Program-made: the position numbers and the translations under genes
Shown here: in pieces, positions 1 to 8,902 of the stretch
How positions within the stretch are numbered: the stretch's first letter is position 1
Layout: each line of letters begins with the position of its first letter
From: Haladaptatus halobius
Lineage (GTDB): Archaea; Halobacteriota; Halobacteria; Halobacteriales; Haladaptataceae
Length of the DNA stretch: 64,000 nt
NCBI RefSeq assembly: GCF_020618475.1
Contig: NZ_CP085336.1
Coordinates: forward strand, 682,001 to 746,000
Direction of reading: 5' to 3'
Notes under the pieces: model-generated
The model's input: the letters and a program-made list of their open reading frames with translations, nothing else
What the model was told of the DNA's origin: nothing
The model's database searches: none

Positions 1-247
1 AGTTTTATCTGTTTTCAATTAGATTACGGGGTTGAGGTTGTGTAACACATCGCAATCCGATACAGTGTGACCTGATCGATAGTGGGGCTGCGTGCCACCA
101 CTCACTATAGAACGTCAAGACAGAAGCGAATGGATGTAATTCACGTCGGAACGCCACGAGGTACAAAAGTGCCAAACGTTCCAGAACGCAGGGCAAGAAC
201 AATGATATCGAATGGACAGCAGCCACTCCGCGTAACAGAGGCAACGT

Positions 248-1996
248 ATGGCAGAAAATGAGGAGACCACGGGAGAAGTGTCGAGCGGGTTGCAGGTAGA
301 GCTGTTCCACCCTGAGTCCGACCGGAAGCCTGGTGATAGAAACATTCAGAAGTTCGGGTTCGACATCCATCCAGTCATTTTTCCGGTTGCGTTGGGGTTA
401 ATCGCGTTGTTTACCGTAGTAACCCTGATCCTCGGTGCGCAGGCAGCCAACATCTATTCGTCGATTCGTAGCTTCTTCGAGGGGAACTTCGGATGGTTCT
501 TCCTCCTAGCAGTAAACATCTTCATGGTGACGATTCTGTACTTCGCACTCGGGAAATTTGGGTCGATCCGAATCGGTGGCGTCGAAGCCGAGAAGGAGTT
601 CAGTGACTTTTCGTGGATGGCCATGCTGTTCAGCGCCGGAATGGGGATTGGCCTCATGTTCTACAGTGTCTCCGAACCACTGTACTACTACGGGAATGTT
701 CCGGGGTTCTTCGGTTACAAGGCGCAGACTGGCGAAGCAGCGTCAGCCGCGGTGGCGCAGACGTTCTTCCACTGGGGTTTCCACCCGTGGGCCATCTACG
801 GCCTTGTTGGCCTTGGCCTCGCCTTCTTCTCGTTCAACCGCGGCCTACCGCTGACGTTCCGGTCGATCTTCTGGCCTTTGCTCGGCGAGCGCATTTACGG
901 ATGGCCGGGCCACGTCATCGATCTGGTGACGGTGTTCGCGACCCTGTTCGGCCTCTCGACCTCACTCGGTCTCGGGGTTGCTCAGGTCAATACCGGACTC
1001 TCGTACGTCGGTGGTAACATCCTCGGCATCGTGAATATCCCGACGGGGATAGTTCCACAAATAATCCTCATCGCCGGAATCACGGCCATCGCAACGGCCT
1101 CTGTTGCAGCAGGCCTTGACGCCGGTATTAAGCGCTTGAGCACGGTGAACCTCTACTTGATGTTTATTTTGCTGACGTTCATGATTCTCGTCGGCCCTAC
1201 GGTATACATCTTCGGCACGTGGGTTCAGGGTCTAGGCACCTACTTCGGAAACTTCCTATCGCTTTCTTTCTTCACCGGCACACAGGGCAATGGTTCAGCC
1301 ACTGTTTCTGGCTGGACAGTGTTTTACTGGGCTTGGTGGATTGCGTGGTCCCCGTTCGTCGGGATGTTCATCGCGCGTATCTCGAAAGGTCGAACAGTCC
1401 GGGAGTTCGTCATTGGTGTGCTGTTCCTCCCGTCGCTGTTTTCGACCATATGGCTCTCGACGTTCGGCGGGAGTGCGCTGTTTAACTCGCTAAACGGTAA
1501 CGGTCAAGCACTCGCCATTTACAACGAAGCCGGACAAACTGTCGCGATGTTCGCTCTACTGGAACAGTTCCCGTTGGGCGCCATCTCCGGCAGTCTGGCC
1601 ACGCTTCTCGTTATAACGTTCTTCGTTACGTCGTCTGATTCAGGGTCGTTGGTCGTGGATCACCTTACCTCCGGCGGTAAGCACGACGTGCCCAAGACAC
1701 AGCGTATCTTCTGGGCGGTCACCGAAGGCGCCGTCGCGGCACTCTTGCTGTGGGGTGGCGGTCTGAATGCGCTACAGACCGCAGCGATCGCGACCGGCTT
1801 CCCGTTAGCACTCATTCTCATCGTAATGTGCTTCACAGTCTACCAAGGACTCAGTAACGAGTACGAAATCTTGCAATCTCAACAGTTCGCCGAACACATC
1901 CAGAAACGATCCGTGGAGGATGACGCCAATGCCGTCACCAGTAGCGGCATGGTCACAGACGGCAAGGGAAATCCCGACCCTGAGAGCATTGACTAA
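248..1996 (+). CDS. BCCT family betaine/carnitine/choline transporter
   Basis: A 582-residue polytopic membrane protein of the betaine-choline-carnitine transporter family, which imports trimethylammonium compatible solutes, usually coupled to sodium. Seen: about twelve hydrophobic segments, the family glycine-rich stretch GMGIGLMFYSVSEP near residues 130-145, and the tryptophan-rich signature WTVFYWAWWIAWSPF near 355-370 followed by FIARISKGRTVREF. A hydrophilic N-tail of about 45 residues and an acidic C-tail of about 50 residues flank the core, the arrangement found in osmotically regulated members such as BetP. Length is normal. It stands alone, with no synthesis or degradation genes for betaine next to it. 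Role in salt adaptation is inferred; the exact substrate cannot be read from sequence. Confidence 0.95.
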   Translation: MAENEETTGEVSSGLQVELFHPESDRKPGDRNIQKFGFDIHPVIFPVALGLIALFTVVTLILGAQAANIYSSIRSFFEGNFGWFFLLAVNIFMVTILYFALGKFGSIRIGGVEAEKEFSDFSWMAMLFSAGMGIGLMFYSVSEPLYYYGNVPGFFGYKAQTGEAASAAVAQTFFHWGFHPWAIYGLVGLGLAFFSFNRGLPLTFRSIFWPLLGERIYGWPGHVIDLVTVFATLFGLSTSLGLGVAQVNTGLSYVGGNILGIVNIPTGIVPQIILIAGITAIATASVAAGLDAGIKRLSTVNLYLMFILLTFMILVGPTVYIFGTWVQGLGTYFGNFLSLSFFTGTQGNGSATVSGWTVFYWAWWIAWSPFVGMFIARISKGRTVREFVIGVLFLPSLFSTIWLSTFGGSALFNSLNGNGQALAIYNEAGQTVAMFALLEQFPLGAISGSLATLLVITFFVTSSDSGSLVVDHLTSGGKHDVPKTQRIFWAVTEGAVAALLLWGGGLNALQTAAIATGFPLALILIVMCFTVYQGLSNEYEILQSQQFAEHIQKRSVEDDANAVTSSGMVTDGKGNPDPESID

Positions 1997-2192
1997 GTCT
2001 ACTCCCACCAAGGGCCTTGCTTTTGACTATTTATTCGCTCTTGCGACAGTAGGAATATCCCACAGCTCGTATAGAATAGATTTGACTGTTAAATGTTAGC
2101 CCGGTTGCACACGAACCATCCCAATCCATGTGTTTTACAGGGTTCGAAGACGGGAACGAGGGCAAGCTCGTCTCGGCCCCTACCGTCGACGG

Positions 2193-2852
2193 TCACTCCT
2201 CGCTGTCGTCCTCCGAGATTGTCGCGGCAATGAGATTCCGCACCCCGCGGCGTAATCGGCCACTCATCGCTGTCGATGATACGCCAATTTCGTCGGCAAC
2301 CTGACTGAGCGAGATATCGCGTGGTTCTTGGAAGTATCCCTTATCGTAAGCGGTTTTCAACGCGATCATCTGTTCGTCGGTCAACCCATAAGACATCTCA
2401 GTTCTCGTATCGTCGTTACTGTATATCTCGATGATGTCAAGCGTGATTTCGTTCTCGTTTGCGTACTCCCAGATGCTGTTGAGAGCTTTCCTATCGGGCA
2501 GGAGTAGTCTGATAAGCCAGCCGTTCCCCTTCGTCTCCGTGTGTACTAAGAGGCCGTTCACATTCGTTACCACCGTGCTAATGAGTTCCGTCTGGGGTGT
2601 ATGCTCAATATAATAGATTCCCGCCCCGTTGGTCCAATCTACGAGCTCATATTCGTTGACCGTCGGGTCACCGTCGAGTATCCCCTCGAGTTCTGCGCGG
2701 TCGTCGTATTCAATAAGAAACGGGAAGACGGTGGTTCCAGGACTGGTGGTTCCCTGTGTGACAACTCTAATCTTGACCTCATCGAGACTTCTTAACGTAG
2801 GGACGAGGGCGAGTCGTCCATGTTCGATATATGATCTAACGATGATAGACAT
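2193..2852 (-). CDS. Bat-type HTH-10 transcriptional regulator
   Basis: A 219-residue protein with the architecture of haloarchaeal bacterio-opsin-activator-like regulators. The N-terminal ~150 residues form the alpha/beta Bat-associated domain. The C-terminal ~60 residues are the HTH-10 domain: the LTDEQMIALKTAYDKGYFQEPR segment opens it and ISLSQVADEIGVSSTAMSGRLRRG is the helix-turn-helix. No PAS or GAF sensor is present, so this is the short stand-alone type. It is a single transcription unit convergent with the BCCT gene; target genes are unknown. The 296 bases upstream (2853-3148) hold no gene I can support and are probably promoter for this gene and the divergent gene at 3149. Confidence 0.9.
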   Translation of the reverse strand: MSIIVRSYIEHGRLALVPTLRSLDEVKIRVVTQGTTSPGTTVFPFLIEYDDRAELEGILDGDPTVNEYELVDWTNGAGIYYIEHTPQTELISTVVTNVNGLLVHTETKGNGWLIRLLLPDRKALNSIWEYANENEITLDIIEIYSNDDTRTEMSYGLTDEQMIALKTAYDKGYFQEPRDISLSQVADEIGVSSTAMSGRLRRGVRNLIAATISEDDSEE

Positions 2853-3148
2853 ATTGGGGTTGTGTACTCCGTCTCGAACATTTCGGTACGTTCAGATGTA
2901 TTCGTTGCAGTGTTACCGTTCGTTTAGCCATATCGTCCCTAGCAGGTTATAGTCTACAAGCCCACAAGAAGGTTTACGTATACTGGTTGGGTCGCCTCCA
3001 AATCTCCGAAGACTAGCTAAATACCTCATCCGGTTTTCGAGCGATTTATTGCTAAAACCGCCCGGGTTACCCCTAAGCGCTCCATTGTACCTCTGGAGAA
3101 AGCAAATCACTATCGCTAAAGTTACGAATTAAAGGGCGCTATTTAAAC

Positions 3149-4408
3149 ATGCGGATAATTCATGATGTACCTATTTCCCCTGTTAGGTGCACCATCGAGT
3201 TAACTATGCCCATGGGAACTTGTAACACGTTTTGGTGGCTCTCCCAAGCACTCGAACATTATGAGTCGGGGCGGGCAGAGATAAAGCGCGTAGAGGCGAC
3301 TCGACCCAGCGACTCCCAGTCGAAGGGTGAGCTCCGAGCTACCGTCGATGTCGCTGTTCCGCTGTGTGCGACACTGACTGGCCATTCAGAGGACGCTCTC
3401 TCGCCGACGGCCGTGACGATTCAGGAAGATGGTAGTTTGCAGGTCGACTTTCCGGCGTCTTCTCTCCCGACGGCGAACCGAATCGAAAACGAGCGAGTGT
3501 CGGTCGAAGAAGCAGAAAGCGTGCGTATCGAAGATGGAACAATTCTGGTGACGTCAGTCGTGACCATCGCCCCCGGCGATGAGACAGAACAACCGGGTAT
3601 CGCTAGAGAGAAAAACACAGTACAGCAAATCCGTAAGAGCACTTCAGAGGAGACAGTAGATGCGGATCTGAGTACGGATGCTGTCGAAGAACCGACGGAC
3701 GAACGAAAAGCTGAACCCTCCCCGTGGCCCGACCATCCTCCGGTATTTCAGGGAGAATCAAATCGTGAGGACGAGTTCGATACAGCACGAACCGAGGATC
3801 TCCCACCGTTCGAAGACACGGAATACCTTCAACGGATCTACGACTCGTGCGATACATTCATCGAGATGGCCGAAGTGATCGAGATGGATGTTTCGGCCGA
3901 GACCGTCCGCCGTTACATGACCGAAGCGGGCATTCACGAACCGGCTACCTACAACACTGTGTCGAGTTCTGACGCCGAGAACGCAGCGTCACCAGAACGC
4001 GACGATAGCGGTTCCCCGATGACGCAAGGCGAAAACAATGTTGAGCGTTCGACTAGCGATTCCGGGTTGACTACCACCGACGGACGGTCGGATGAAATAA
4101 CGGATGGGTTAGATTCAGATACAGATGACCCTGTGGAAGATGTCGGAAATCAGCCACTCATCGCTGACGGAATTGGACTTCCGGACGGGGTGTCGATTGA
4201 TCATCTTGCAGACGCAGTTGAATCTTCGATAACGATACACGAGGTCACGCGAGAACTGAACATTGAACGGGATGAAGCTCGCCAATTACTGGAGCGGTTA
4301 AATCTATTAGATCTCGTTCTCACGAGAGTGTGGAAAGAGGATGCTCCCAAAATCTCTAGAGCCGAAATCGCCGATCGAATTCGCAAGAGCGTCACTAACA
4401 ATTCGTAG
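3149..4408 (+). CDS. Haloarchaeal hypothetical protein with two helical (HTH-like) modules
   Basis: A 419-residue soluble, acidic protein that I recognise only as a haloarchaeal type. The N-terminal ~140 residues are a beta-rich domain. A long low-complexity linker follows (about 145-215). Then comes a helical block DLPPFEDTEYLQRIYDSC...VSAETVRRYMTEAGIHEP (about 215-265) that looks like a helix-turn-helix. After a second acidic linker, a C-terminal block (about 335-415) with IHEVTRELNIERDEARQLLERLNLLDLV looks like another. This suggests a regulator, but no ligand or DNA site is visible. A TTTAAA element sits only 2-7 nt before the ATG, so the true start may be the later Met at about residue 20. 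The 282 bases after it (4409-4690) contain nothing I can support except the next gene's promoter. Confidence 0.75.
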   Translation: MRIIHDVPISPVRCTIELTMPMGTCNTFWWLSQALEHYESGRAEIKRVEATRPSDSQSKGELRATVDVAVPLCATLTGHSEDALSPTAVTIQEDGSLQVDFPASSLPTANRIENERVSVEEAESVRIEDGTILVTSVVTIAPGDETEQPGIAREKNTVQQIRKSTSEETVDADLSTDAVEEPTDERKAEPSPWPDHPPVFQGESNREDEFDTARTEDLPPFEDTEYLQRIYDSCDTFIEMAEVIEMDVSAETVRRYMTEAGIHEPATYNTVSSSDAENAASPERDDSGSPMTQGENNVERSTSDSGLTTTDGRSDEITDGLDSDTDDPVEDVGNQPLIADGIGLPDGVSIDHLADAVESSITIHEVTRELNIERDEARQLLERLNLLDLVLTRVWKEDAPKISRAEIADRIRKSVTNNS

Positions 4409-4660
4409 AGTGACCCTGTCCAAACGGCGTACTTCCAAAATATAAACTGTGGCATGTGGGTTGAGGGAGACGGCGGGTGTAGACGCACGTCAGTCCGTAC
4501 TCACTCGATTCTAATATGATAGATTGTTTATCATTTCTGCATCGTTCTACAAGGGTTGAAACCGAAGTATCACCAGTTCCGTTATAGAATCAGGGCATTC
4601 ATCGTCTTTCGGCCTCGTCCACACCCGGGCAGACGGACTCTGCAGTAAAACTCCACGCAC

Positions 4661-4669
4661 TTTTTTATT
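4661..4669 (+). promoter_or_regulatory. TATA box for the yqeC-like gene
   Basis: A TTTTTTATT run 22-30 nt upstream of the ATG at 4691. This is the spacing expected for a leaderless haloarchaeal transcript, in which the start codon lies at or next to the transcription start. Confidence 0.5.
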
Positions 4670-4690
4670 GGAAGAGGTGTCAATGGAAGC

Positions 4691-5419
4691 ATGAATCTCG
4701 TAGAAGCGCTTGGCGCAGGAACGGATACGGTGTGCACGGTGGGTGCAGGAGGCAAAAAATCGACGCTGTACGCCCTCGCCGCACGCATCGAACGGGCCGT
4801 CGTGACGGCGACAGTCCGAATCCCCGTTTTCGACCGGCATGTCAGCGAGATAGTTGTGACCGAAAATCCCAGCGTGGCACTCCAAAGGGCGAAGGCGTGG
4901 CCGCTCGGCCTCGTCCCTCGGCGCGACCGCGACGACCGCTACGAAGGGTATGACACCAATACTGTCGCGACTCTTGCGGAGGAGAACATCGCTGATGCTA
5001 TTCTTGTGAAAGCTGACGGTGCGCGAATGAGCGAGTTTAAGGCTCCTGGCGACTGTGAGCCACAGATTCCGTCGACTGCGAGGACGATTCTGCCGATAGC
5101 CAGTGCGCAGATTGTCGGCAAGGCGCTCACTGACGAATACGTCCACCGACCTGAACAGGTCGCGGCCATCACCGGCTTGTCGGAAGGCGATATCATCTCC
5201 GCGGAGGACGTTGCCACCGTCTTAGCCGATGAGCAGGGCGGCCTCAAGGGAGTTCCCGACGATGCGACGGTGATTCCGGTGGTGAACAAGGTCGATGACG
5301 GTGCGCTCGAAGAGGTCGGGCGTGATATTGCGGCCGAAGTCCTCCATCGAGCGGACGTCCCCCACGTCGCGCTCACACGGATGACTGACGACGAGCCACT
5401 GGTCGCTGTCGTGGACTAG
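4691..5419 (+). CDS. yqeC: YqeC-type selenium/molybdenum-hydroxylase accessory protein
   Basis: A 242-residue protein matching the YqeC family, a P-loop-like protein associated with selenium-dependent molybdenum hydroxylase systems; its chemistry is not settled. Seen: GAGGKKSTLYALA at residues 18-30 (nucleotide-binding loop), the VTATVRIPVF strand-turn, LVKADGARMSEFKAP (about 113-127) and a C-terminal VIPVVNKVDD NKxD-like motif (about 197-206). Length is normal. It converges with a MobA-like gene, and the two stop codons overlap on one CTAG at 5416-5419. That supports a role in molybdenum-cofactor metabolism, but no xanthine dehydrogenase-type enzyme lies in the window. Confidence 0.85.
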   Translation: MNLVEALGAGTDTVCTVGAGGKKSTLYALAARIERAVVTATVRIPVFDRHVSEIVVTENPSVALQRAKAWPLGLVPRRDRDDRYEGYDTNTVATLAEENIADAILVKADGARMSEFKAPGDCEPQIPSTARTILPIASAQIVGKALTDEYVHRPEQVAAITGLSEGDIISAEDVATVLADEQGGLKGVPDDATVIPVVNKVDDGALEEVGRDIAAEVLHRADVPHVALTRMTDDEPLVAVVD

Positions 5420-6024
5420 AAGCGCTTCGTGGCTGTTTCGAACTCCTCCTGGGTGTTGACGTTCTCGAACGTTTCTATCGTGCCGTGCTCGCGAATCTCT
5501 TCCTCGTCGATGACGACGTAGTCGAGTTCGAACAACGGGTCGATGATCCGGTGGTCGCCCGCCGCAAGCGCCTTGCCACACGCCTCGGCCATTGGCGCTG
5601 CACGGTAGACGGCATGGGTCGTCTGAAACCATTCGTTTTCGAGCTGCGGAACTGCCGCGTCGTGCCCCATTGCCCGCTCAAAGAGGTGTTCGACAACTCC
5701 CAGGTCGATGAATGGCATATCACATGCGGCAACGAAGGCGTACGTGGAATCGACGGCCTGAAGGCCGGTTCGGATACCCGCCATCGGTCCTTGATCGGGC
5801 TCCGGATCCTCCGCGACAGTAACTTCGCGGGGATACTCCTTCAGCGCCGCGCGAATCATCGGCACCTGATCCGGCCGGCAGTTCACGACCAGCGCGTCAA
5901 CAGAATCGATGAAGCAGTTTGCCACACGGCGTATCATCGGCGTACCAGCAAGATTCGCGACGGCTTTATCCCGATCGCCAAAGCGCATAGACCGACCGCC
6001 AGCGATGATGACCCCTGTTGGCAT
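5416..6024 (-). CDS. mobA: Molybdenum cofactor guanylyltransferase (MobA family)
   Basis: A 202-residue nucleotidyltransferase that would transfer GMP or CMP to molybdopterin. Seen: N-terminal signature IIAGGRSMRFGDRDKA (residues 6-21, the LAGGxSxRMGxDKA loop), EDPEPDQGPMAGIRTGL (about 73-89), and FVAACDMPFID with the metal-binding aspartate (about 97-107). The C-terminus is as in MobA/MocA. GTP versus CTP preference cannot be decided. The stop overlaps that of the YqeC gene (5416-5419), and the 5' end overlaps the small ORF at 6018 on the other strand. Confidence 0.9.
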   Translation of the reverse strand: MPTGVIIAGGRSMRFGDRDKAVANLAGTPMIRRVANCFIDSVDALVVNCRPDQVPMIRAALKEYPREVTVAEDPEPDQGPMAGIRTGLQAVDSTYAFVAACDMPFIDLGVVEHLFERAMGHDAAVPQLENEWFQTTHAVYRAAPMAEACGKALAAGDHRIIDPLFELDYVVIDEEEIREHGTIETFENVNTQEEFETATKRF

Positions 6025-6209
6025 ACGTTTACGCTCGTTCGTATAGGGGAAATGAGTTCCGCTCGCCTCCTCTCTACGACGCTACTGATCCAGATGCCCT
6101 CAATAGCGTCATTGCCTCGCTAGATACCGGTCGTGTGCGCTTCGAGTATTCGAATTGCCATGTGATTGTCACATACGACGAAATCATTGATACTGCCACA
6201 GACAACTAA
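6018..6209 (+). pseudogene. HalOD1-like output domain fragment
   Basis: A short open frame beginning with TTG and encoding 63 residues. The middle reads PPLYDATDPDALNSVI followed by VRFEYSNCHVIVTYDEI, the core of the haloarchaeal HalOD1 output domain, normally a ~90-110 residue protein or a C-terminal module of histidine kinases. The N-terminal helix expected before PPLYD is absent because this DNA overlaps the start of mobA on the other strand. I read it as a 5'-truncated copy. A short functional protein starting at TTG or further in cannot be excluded. Confidence 0.5.
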
Positions 6210-6250
6210 CTGGGTACGACACTGGCGAACTGTTCACTTAGTAGGTCATT

Positions 6251-6583
6251 CTAACGAGTTATTTCGTCCAGCAAAGTCTCAACGAACTCGTGTTTCACGT
6301 AGTGGATACGCTGGGTATGAACGTCGTATTCGATCAGCCCGACAGTAGCTAACTTTGCCAACTATCTGTGGTGAAGGATAATTGTAATATGTTCGCGATC
6401 ATGGATTCCACCCTGATTGGCTCGATTAGCTAAGTATTCGACGAGTTCGTCGACTGTTGTGCCGCTATCAGGGGTGGATCGGAGGTAGCGCAAAATGAGG
6501 CGACGATCCTCACTGGCTACGACGCCGAGGACGACATCCAATGACAAACTTGATGGCTCTGACGGACTTTTGGATGTCACCAT
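6251..6583 (-). pseudogene. DUF7344 winged-helix regulator interrupted by an in-frame TAG
   Basis: The first 73 codons encode the start of a DUF7344 domain: LDVVLGVVASEDRRLILRYL, then HITIILHHR. A TAG at 6362-6364 interrupts it. The same frame then continues LAKLATVGLIEYDVHTQRI, HYVKHEFVETLLDE and closes with TAG at 6251-6253. The intact relative at 26525 has LHHVHLPKMADKGYIKW at the same place, so the stop falls inside the recognition-helix region, where a glutamine or histidine is expected (CAG or CAC changed to TAG). Restoring one codon gives a full-length 110-residue protein. Probably a recent nonsense mutation. Confidence 0.75.
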
Positions 6584-7164
6584 CTCATCACCTCCGTCGT
6601 ACTCTCACTGTGAATTAAGAGCGTTCCGCTTGGTTGACATTATTAAGTAGGACACTGTTCGTTTATATAATTCTATGGGTACGAGAAGTCGCAGAATTCC
6701 TTCCGAGGATTCTTTCTCTGATTCTTGTCACCGTGGGTCGCTTGCTCGCGCCACCGTGTCTCGTATTTTATCGCCATGAGATAGTGATTATATTTTTTAT
6801 GTATTTATTAATAATTAATTGTAATCGGGCACCATTTAGCGAACTATCTTGAGCAACCAACCCGCGGGCGTGACTGTCGAATACACGATCGGCAATGCCA
6901 ACGCGTCGTTCCATTTCCTGGCATCCCGTGCCGCCATCACCGGTAGGCTTGTCACTTAGAATCCGTAAACGTGGACTCACACAAACTTCACCCTTCCTCA
7001 AATAGAAACTTATCGCAGAACTCAACCGGAGAGTAGTGAGAGGCCGCGCTGATGAGGATTTGAAGAAATGGTCAGAATCTCCTTTTATTATGGCTGGGAA
7101 TGTGAAGGTGAAGAGACTTAGTGAGCAAGAAACGACAAGAAATTAACGAAATAAAACTATCAAA
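6584..7164. other. AT-rich stretch without a supported gene
   Basis: About 580 bases, visibly AT-rich around 6640-6840. The open frames here (for example 6634-6852 + and 6768-7025 -) have no recognisable domain and compositions unlike neighbouring genes. It probably contains the promoter of the DUF7344 gene at its left end and that of the small gene at 7165 at its right end (TTTATTAT near 7083). Confidence 0.4.
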
Positions 7165-7344
7165 ATGCCTGATTCATCATATAGTGAGCGGGATGGCAAT
7201 CGCACATCAAATATCGTCTTCGCAATTGATGCGGTGCATGATAGGAACTGCTCTGCCATCGCGATTATCGCCGACATCACGAAAGACGATGCATGGATCA
7301 CTGCCGATGTGAGCGATATTGCTCAGTTGGATGCTTGGCGGTAA
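7165..7344 (+). CDS. Small DUF7556-like haloarchaeal protein
   Basis: A 59-residue ATG-started frame, short enough to be missed by usual length cut-offs. It contains IVFAIDAVHDRNCSA, then AIIADITKDDAWITAD and ends ALDAWR-like (QLDAWR). The pattern IADIT-x-DxAW followed by a terminal LDxWR is what I associate with tiny haloarchaeal DUF7556 proteins; function unknown. It stands alone between an AT-rich gap and the convergent flippase gene. Family assignment is from memory of the motif, so moderate confidence. Confidence 0.6.
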   Translation: MPDSSYSERDGNRTSNIVFAIDAVHDRNCSAIAIIADITKDDAWITADVSDIAQLDAWR

Positions 7345-7431
7345 CCAACTGGAGTCTACACTTGTATGCGTCATCTCGAACTCGGTACTTGAGAAATAAC
7401 CGAGGTAAATGGTTGGAACTGCACCGTGCGC

Positions 7432-8850
7432 TTAGCTAGTCGTTTGATCACGCGTTTTTCCGTCGGTCAAGAGTTCGTTGACGGTGAGACCAACGCTGAC
7501 AAGTGACCGTCGGGCGAGGCCGTCCTGCAGCAGGAGGCATGCGACATACGTGACGACGCCAATTGTGCCGACCAGGATTTTTGATTGAAGGGTGGTTGGC
7601 AGAACGCGAGTGAGACCAGCCATGATGACAGCCATCCCTGCCGCACTTCGGAACTGTGCGCGGAGCGGGTCGGGGAGCACTGGAACTATCGTGTTGTTCT
7701 GTCGGAGCGCTCGATGAAGAAGGAGGCAGCGGAGCGTCTCTGCAATAATCGTCGCAATGATCACGCCGATAGCACTGATCGATAGGACAAGGATAACACC
7801 GAGGATGAAATTCACGGTGACGGTGATCGAGGAAATTCGGAAGATAGCATCCGGACTCCCCATCCCCTTCACAGCACTGACCAGGGGTTCACGTTGCGTC
7901 TGGATGATGCGGTACAAAGCAATGCCGAGGAGGAAGGGGACGGCGGCGACATAATCAGCGCCGTAAACCGTCCCAATGATGATCTCACCGAAGAAGGCGA
8001 CGATGACAAACATCGGGATGGAGAGCATGCTTGTATACGAGATGGTGGACGTGACCATCTCGCTGATTGAGCGGTTGCGGCTCGTGAGGTTGCTGATCTT
8101 GCTGATTAGGCCATCCATCACCACATTCGATATCAGCGTGGCTAGAGCGGTGAGTGAAAGCGCAATTTCGTAGTACCCGACTGCGGCTGTGAGTCCAATC
8201 CAACCAAGGAAGAAAACGTCAAATCGGGTATATGCCTTCCCGACGATGTTCGATGGGACGTTGAACTTCGCGTAGTCCCAGACGGAGCGCACAGTGGCCC
8301 GTGTCGGAATCGACGGTCGAATTCCAAGGAAATAGAAGATGATTGGGATGCAAAGAACCGTCGCGACGGTAAACCCGATTGTCATCCCCAGTACACTCAA
8401 TCCGAGCAGTACAAGTACGGATTGGAATACAGTTTTCGTCACCTCCCGCAGAAGGTCTATCCAGTTCGTGACTCCAAATTTCCCCGTTCCTGCGAGTAAG
8501 AACTGGAGGGGCAAGAACAGCGCTAGCCCGACGAATAGAACGATCGCGAGGGAGGCCGCATTCGGAATCCCCGTATACGATACTAGGGGATGACGCCCAA
8601 CGTCTGTAACTATGGTGGCAAGAAGACCGCTGGCTATTGAGATTCCGAGTGTGAGCCCGAGCAGTTCCTCATTGGACGTCCTCGCCTCCGCGAGGCGTTT
8701 CTGGCGCGCACCGCCGAATCCGTGTGGAACCCTGTTGGCGAACTGAACCACGGAGAGCAGGAGGAAGAATCCCCCGAATGATTTTGGGCCGAGTTCGCGA
8801 GCGAAGTAGGTTCTGTGTCTACCGATGCCGCGACCGGGAGTTCGCCCCAC
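7432..8850 (-). CDS. Oligosaccharide flippase / polysaccharide biosynthesis protein (MATE/MOP superfamily)
   Basis: A 472-residue polytopic protein of the Wzx/RfbX-type flippase group, which moves lipid-linked glycans across the membrane for surface glycan or S-layer glycosylation. Seen: twelve or more hydrophobic segments, the early motif YFARELGPKSFGGFFLL (about residues 15-31), TRFDVFFLGWIGLTAAVGYYE near the middle and FGEIIIGTVYGADY later. The N-terminus is unusual. Homologues have a first membrane helix before YFARELG, whereas here only about 15 basic residues precede it and the start is GTG. A stop lies 11 codons upstream in frame. The 5' end may be damaged by a small deletion or frameshift. 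No glycosyltransferases are adjacent. Confidence 0.8.
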   Translation of the reverse strand: MGRTPGRGIGRHRTYFARELGPKSFGGFFLLLSVVQFANRVPHGFGGARQKRLAEARTSNEELLGLTLGISIASGLLATIVTDVGRHPLVSYTGIPNAASLAIVLFVGLALFLPLQFLLAGTGKFGVTNWIDLLREVTKTVFQSVLVLLGLSVLGMTIGFTVATVLCIPIIFYFLGIRPSIPTRATVRSVWDYAKFNVPSNIVGKAYTRFDVFFLGWIGLTAAVGYYEIALSLTALATLISNVVMDGLISKISNLTSRNRSISEMVTSTISYTSMLSIPMFVIVAFFGEIIIGTVYGADYVAAVPFLLGIALYRIIQTQREPLVSAVKGMGSPDAIFRISSITVTVNFILGVILVLSISAIGVIIATIIAETLRCLLLHRALRQNNTIVPVLPDPLRAQFRSAAGMAVIMAGLTRVLPTTLQSKILVGTIGVVTYVACLLLQDGLARRSLVSVGLTVNELLTDGKTRDQTTS

Positions 8851-8902
8851 CGAGTCTTGCCTGCGACGGTTGAACGCTCGTCATTGAACATCCCAGAGAA
8901 AT

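Noticed and set aside
6634..7025. Open frames at 6634-6852 (+) and 6768-7025 (-)
   Set aside because: Unusual composition, no recognisable domain, mutual overlap, AT-rich DNA; no support as genes.
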